From Gnomoniopsis sp. IMI 355080 (lineage: Eukaryota; Ascomycota; Sordariomycetes; Diaporthales; Gnomoniaceae), in contig JAPEVC010000445.1 of assembly GCA_027946555.1 (NCBI GenBank), positions 1-12,211 of the forward strand: 12,211 nucleotides of DNA. Direction: 5' to 3'. Made by a program: the position numbers and the translations under genes. Position 1 is the stretch's first letter, and every line of letters begins with the position of its first letter. A model generated the notes under the pieces. That model was not told the DNA's origin. It saw only the letters and a list, made by a program, of their open reading frames with translations, and made no database searches. This document shows, one piece after another, positions 8,409-12,211 of the stretch.

Positions 8409-8956
8409 TTATGATACGCCACAACGGACGGCCGGGTTTTCAGCTGAGCCTGCGTTGCAACAAATATTCCCGTCTGTCGAGTTAACACCGATCAGATCAT
8501 CTAGGGACTCGCACGTTAGCTGCGAATTCTGCCAAACGGTCAAACGAAAGAGCCCGACTCACTCAACTTTATATTGGGAGTTTGCACGCCCTGACAGGTA
8601 CAGGAATAGGAATATGCAGTGTTGCCTACACAACTGCTGCAATTGCTTATGGATATATACCCGCCACTGCGAGGCGTCAGCTTTTCCGAGCTCGAAGACG
8701 CACATCAACGGTATTTTCTTTACCCTTGCCCACCTACGAGTTTGCTATCGATGAAAGACAGACAGTTGTCAAGACTGAGGCGAGACTCCACAGGCGGCAC
8801 GCTGGCGCTATTGGGGCCACAGTTTAGAGCGACAGCTACGGTGGCGGCCGCGTCGTAGCCCACGTTCACACAGTCTCCAGCGTAGCCTGAGAAGCTCTGG
8901 GCAGAGACCAAGTTCCAGTAACTAAGTAGTACTGCTGAGAGGAGTCGGAATCTCAT
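8409..8956 (-). CDS. Small secreted Cys-rich protein, CVNH (cyanovirin-N homology)-like
   Basis: Exon 1 (8724-8956) starts with a signal peptide (MRFRLLSAVLL... with a likely cut after VSA). It is followed by a CVNH-like first half: Cys in GDCVNV, then VALNCG, then LSLDNCLSFIDSKLV. Exon 2, entered at 8666, supplies the second half: GGYISISNCSSC, then YSCTCQG, then NIKL. This matches the family pattern of two symmetrical repeats (Cys, hydrophobic-x-Cys, Leu-x-Leu-x-x-Cys-hydrophobic, ending Leu-Val); family members bind glycans. Two 3' ends are possible. Reading through to the stop at 8540 gives 119 residues. Using a strong GTGAGT donor at 8562 and an acceptor at 8474 gives a third exon (8409-8473) and 133 residues, turning NIKLSES into NIKLNGNICC and adding three Cys. 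ATG 8956 is preferred over in-frame ATG 8968 on start context (G versus C at -3). Its closest same-strand neighbour is the GH71 gene. Family membership is my pattern reading, not a database hit. Confidence 0.7.
8474..8562 (-). other. Possible intron 2 of the CVNH-like gene
   Basis: This is a candidate 89-bp phase 1 intron (minus strand) with donor GTGAGT and acceptor CTCGACAG, with GTTAAC just before the acceptor. The donor is a perfect consensus, which is the main argument for it. Closer acceptors (after TTCGCAG, or GCGAG behind a perfect CTAAC) are also possible and give shorter tails. Confidence 0.4.
8667..8723 (-). other. Intron 1 of the CVNH-like gene
   Basis: This 57-bp phase 2 intron (minus strand) has donor GTAAAG, branch motif CTGAC and acceptor CTCGCAG. 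It skips the TAA that would otherwise end exon 1 and joins KLVGGQG to GGYISISNCSSC. Other nearby GT sites (GTAGGT, GTGGGC) put the downstream exon in frames that lose the Cys pattern. Confidence 0.8.
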
Positions 8957-9532
8957 TGCGAATTCCATCGGCTGGACGGCCTTTCCCTGCTGCTTCAGGT
9001 GATGGTGTAGTCTGTTTTGTTTCGAGTATGTCGGGTTTCCCGCGACTTTGCGATGCTCTCCAATTTCCCTTTGGGAGATTTTGGGCAATCTGAAAGGGTT
9101 GCAGACAAATCGTAGTGAGCTTCTTGTACTTGGAGAAAAAAGCAGCCTGTGACTCAAAGATACGGGAATGCATTAGCGGCCAAGCACGTAGCGGTTGGTG
9201 GTCTAGCAGAGTGAGCCTCCTCGACCAGTCAATTCATATCGAGTCACGCTTCTTTGTGGGTGTCACAGCCTTAACAGACAAGGTACTAGTCCGAACGGAA
9301 TCAGTGGTAATGCACGAGGATCCTAGAGTTCTCATCGGCTCATAGGCTCTTGATCAATGCCATGACGTCTGCAGCTATCACTCACTTCGATCGATGTTGG
9401 GAAGACCTTGTCGCTCACGCTTTGTTTCCGTGGTAGCGGGTTTAATGCTGATCATCTGGGGCACCACATGCCATGCATAGGAATGGCAACATGCTACCTA
9501 AGTAACTATTCTATCTTGCAATTCAATGCCTG

Positions 9533-9553
9533 CAAGTGTATAACAGACACTTG
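9533..9553. repeat. Short inverted repeat (7-bp arms)
   Basis: CAAGTGT (9533-9539) and ACACTTG (9547-9553) form perfect arms around a 7-base loop. The element is small and its function is unknown; it could be a palindromic protein-binding site. Confidence 0.7.
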
Positions 9554-9674
9554 AAGTAGGACGCGTGCAAGTGGATGTGTGCTCGCGTATCTTGGGTAGT
9601 TGTGTATGTGAGGCCAACCTTTTATATCGAGGCCTGTTCAATTGGACCTAATCCACCATATACACGAGAGTTCA

Positions 9675-9694
9675 AGTCTTTTTTCTCAAAGACT
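9675..9694. repeat. Short inverted repeat (7-bp arms)
   Basis: AGTCTTT (9675-9681) and AAAGACT (9688-9694) form perfect arms around a 6-base pyrimidine loop. It lies about 350 bases beyond the GH71 stop codon. Confidence 0.7.
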
Positions 9695-10043
9695 CATATA
9701 TGTCCTTAGTTGAGGCAAGAGTGATATCATCTACAAAGGCTGTCTACCTAGATACTAGCCCATGCCTGAAGAGGCATCGTTGGCGTCTTATACCAGATTA
9801 CCGAGTAGTATCTAATTGTCTTGGTCACGTGTTATTAGCTAAAACAAACTTGGTCGTTGGTATGATTGTGCAAGTGCAACGTCCATATTGGATTTCAAGT
9901 AGCTAAGTATGTTCATGAATCAAACGTGAAGAAAAAGACCGGTACCGCCCCCGGTCCAATGCTGGGTATTTCCCTAAAGCCGCCTTCCCAAGGCAATGCG
10001 TGAAAAGAAGTGAAAGAAGCATAAAAGGTAGAAGCGAATAATT

Positions 10044-12165
10044 TTAACAACTTGTTGTACAAGCTGCGTCGGGGCAATAGCCCAGAGTGCACGTATACGC
10101 GCAAAGGTCGTCATAGATGGCCTCTTCGCCGGCAATGGCGCACCCGGTAACAGCATCACCGGCGCTATATGTCTGCGCCGTACCAGTGGAGGTGCAGGTG
10201 CAATACGTCTCTGGGCAGTACCCATGCGAGCAGGCAAAGTCGCACAGCCCAGACAGGTTGCCCGACTGGCCGTCAGCGACTGTGCCTGCGTTGCAATCTG
10301 CGGCGGCGCTTGCGCTTGCGGAGGCTGCTGAGGCTTGAGTTTGGGATGATGTGGGCTGAGACCCTGAGGGTGCCACCGTGGTATACAAAGTTGTTGTGGC
10401 ATATACTATGGTCATGGAGGATGCCGTTGATGTGTACTGGGCTTGTGATGGAGATGCAGTGGTCATGGAGCTCGAGGCCGTAGTTGTTGTCGGTGCAGCA
10501 GCTGTGGAGGTGGCTTGACTTGCAGAAGTTGCAGCCACGCTGCTCACATCAGTTGTTGAGGCTGCAACGTTTGTTGGAGTACCTAGTGACGGTGTCGCAG
10601 AGCAGGTGGCGGTCAGCCCGACGGTGAAAGAGAGAAGACCGTCGGCCGCGAGAGGATCTGCCGTCCCTGCGGGCAGAGTACCCACGTATGCGTTGAAATT
10701 GTAGATTCCGCAGACGCCTTGTGTTGTAAGTCAGCACTTGGTCAAGTAGAATTGAGCTTGGGCTCACGTTCGACTTACATTGATCCTGAATGTCCTTCAA
10801 ACTCGTTCCACTCAGGACAGTCTTGGAATCGCGAGTCAACGAGAAGCTTTGTTGGCCAACGCCCATGGGGACTTGAAAGGCGTTCGCGCCAGCTACACCA
10901 TCAAAAGTTGTAGTGGTACCCCCAGAATTGATGGTCACAGTGCCATCGGCCGTGAGCATGGCAATCAGAAAGACTGCGTCCTCCAAATCCTCATAGCCGT
11001 CAGGCTTGCCATGAAAGTAGTTTCCACTGTCGTTGGCGGCAGGGGCCATGGTGTTGTCGGTCGAGTCACACTCTGCGTCGCTCGTGGTTGGCCGATACCA
11101 ATAGATGAGCTGGTCGTCGGTGATGTAGTCATCGACTGATGTTGCGCCAGCCTTGTAAGCAGCGATGAAGGGCTTGGCCATGTCGCGGAAGCCATCGTGA
11201 GGCATGTCGTTGACCCACTTGGAAGCTCCATCGTCGTAGTGTGGCGAGGACAAAGGACCAACATAGTGTGACTCTCCGTAGTCATTCCAGGTGATGATCT
11301 CAACGTATTGGGGAGCCAGGGTCAGGATCTGGTTCCAGCGCTCGAACCACAGGAGATCGCTTGGAAAGACAAAGTTCTTGCTGTAGCTGACTTCAGCACC
11401 GTAGTGCGTGCTAAACCAGGGACTGACTGGAGCAATGTATTTCGAAGTAGATCTTTTCGCAAGGCTAGAGTCAGACCTGGTCGACAGCCACTCCCTGTAC
11501 TTGACATCACCCTCGCCTACAGTGACGTTTGTGCCGCCTGGTTTGGGAGCCTTGTTGTCTCCGTTACTGGTCCACCCCATCCAGTTCAAGGCTGCGTCTA
11601 CCTGCGCACTTGGGTCGCTCGTCTCGGCGGGATGAAAGTTGGGGGCAAAAAAGACATCGGTAGCTGCAGCAGTCCTCACAGCCGAAACATCAAGACCGTC
11701 GCCTGCGAAGGAAGACGCAAAGGCAGAGCCATCTATCAGGAGTTGTGCTGATTTACCGGCATACTTGGCAATGGTCTGTCCAACCGTGTCGGCGTCTGTA
11801 GTGGGGTCGAACCAGTTGAAATCAAAAGATATGAAGACTTTCATATCGTTGTTGGCGGCCGACTCATATGCATATCCAAGCTGCTCGTCGGTGAAGTCAT
11901 CGGTGCCAATGTTCAGAGCAAAGGCGTCAATGCCGAGCTCTTTGGCCAACTGCATATCAGAATCATAGTCGGCGGCGCTTGTCCGGTCGGAAACGATGCC
12001 CACCATAAAGTGACAGAATACAAGCCTGTCGGTGGCTGTAGCTGTATCCCGCTTCTCAACATCAAGCTGTGAGTCGGGCGAGCCAGCGCCCAGGAATCGC
12101 GAAGGAGCGGCACGCACGAGCGAAGCTGCCAGCAGGCATCGTGCAAAGGAATGGAAGCCAAACAT
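10044..12165 (-). CDS. Secreted GH71 alpha-1,3-glucanase (mutanase) with CBM24-like Cys modules
   Basis: The family hydrolyses alpha-1,3-glucan, a fungal wall polysaccharide (EC 3.2.1.59 type). Exons are 10779-12165 and 10044-10717, giving 686 residues. There is a signal peptide at 1-20 and a Kex2-type Lys-Arg at 38-39 that may mark a propeptide. The GH71 barrel (about 45-340) shows CHFMVGIVSD, KVFISFDFNWFD (conserved Asp 115) and TWNDYGESHY; D295 and E298 of the last match the Asp/Glu pair considered catalytic in the family. A beta-rich domain (about 346-500) ends with CGIYNFNAYVG. A Ser/Thr/Ala linker covers about 503-602. Residues 604-686 hold two Cys motifs of the form C-x3-C-x2-GYCP-x3/4-C (from C621 and C668), resembling the CBM24 alpha-1,3-glucan-binding module of mutanases. 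Likely roles are wall remodelling or attack on other fungi. No key residue appears lost. The start ATG has A at -3. Confidence 0.95.
10718..10778 (-). other. Intron of the GH71 gene
   Basis: This 61-bp phase 1 intron (minus strand) has donor GTAAGT, branch motif CTGAC and acceptor CACAAG. Splicing rebuilds Cys 463 and reads IQDQCVCGIYNFNAYVG, the expected GH71 C-terminal wording. Reading through it instead leaves a 538-residue protein without linker or Cys modules. Confidence 0.95.
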
Positions 12166-12211
12166 GTTGGCGTGAACAGAGCCAGCACTGGAGGGTGGGG
12201 GTGAAAAGGGG

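Larger units (their letters stand above)
8957..10043. other. Intergenic region between the GH71 and CVNH-like genes
   Basis: This 1.09 kb region holds the 3' flank of the glucanase gene and the 5' flank of the CVNH-like gene. A TATAAAAG lies on the minus strand at 9619-9626, about 660 bases before the CVNH start, which is far for a core promoter unless the leader is long or spliced. Two short perfect hairpins occur (9533-9553 and 9675-9694). Open stretches on either strand, such as 9700-9906 +, show no recognisable features. Confidence 0.5.

Noticed and set aside
8233..8754. 173-codon open frame on the + strand over the CVNH-like gene
   Set aside because: There is no domain or signal. The minus strand has a signal peptide, consensus splice sites and a Cys pattern, so this is a shadow.
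9668..9679. GTTCAAGTC-like sequence resembling a tRNA B box
   Set aside because: No matching A box or cloverleaf could be built around it, and the bases belong to a short hairpin instead.
9700..9906. 68-codon open frame downstream of the GH71 gene
   Set aside because: It is short, AT-rich and without recognisable features, and lies in the flank between two minus-strand genes.

Overview
The window is from a filamentous ascomycete, most likely a Sordariomycete. Genes lie about 0.4-3 kb apart and are interrupted by short introns of about 57-114 bp with GT(A/G)AGT-like donors, mostly CTRAY-type branch sites and YAG acceptors. The proteins include a secreted GH71 alpha-1,3-glucanase and an M28 leucine aminopeptidase typical of such fungi. 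There is no bacterial operon or Shine-Dalgarno structure, no rRNA or CRISPR, and no recognisable tRNA or transposase.

Layout, left to right. Positions 1-968 hold no gene I can support; the end of this stretch is the promoter of the first gene. Positions 969-2296 (+) encode a secreted M28 leucine-aminopeptidase-like protein in three exons. Every metal ligand is in place, but a TAG stop sits in frame immediately before the catalytic Ala-Ala-Glu-Glu motif, so it reads as a very young pseudogene, a sequencing error, or an unusual expressed gene. Positions 2297-5359 are a gene-poor 3 kb stretch with homopolymer runs, a possible G-quadruplex and only a doubtful minus-strand orphan ORF.

Four genes follow, all on the minus strand. 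They are a ribosomal L1-domain ribosome-biogenesis factor of the Cic1/Utp30 family (5360-6574, 2 exons), a HAD-IB phosphatase resembling yeast YNL010W/Pyp1 (6962-7788, 2 exons), a small secreted cysteine-rich protein that I read as a cyanovirin-N homology (CVNH) protein (about 8409/8540-8956, 2 or 3 exons), and a modular GH71 alpha-1,3-glucanase with a Ser/Thr linker and a duplicated CBM24-like cysteine module (10044-12165, 2 exons).

Two functional groups are interleaved. The L1-domain protein and the HAD phosphatase are intracellular housekeeping genes. The aminopeptidase, the CVNH protein and the glucanase all carry secretion signals and act, or would act, on proteins or glycans outside the cell. 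The GH71 and CVNH genes are neighbours on the same strand, about 1.1 kb apart, and both point to cell-wall glycan handling (own-wall remodelling or attack on other fungi). This functional link is inference from adjacency only. I see no clear new multi-gene system. The items most worth a second look are the aminopeptidase with one stop codon, the CVNH-like protein whose 3' end is ambiguous, and the duplicated cysteine module of the glucanase.
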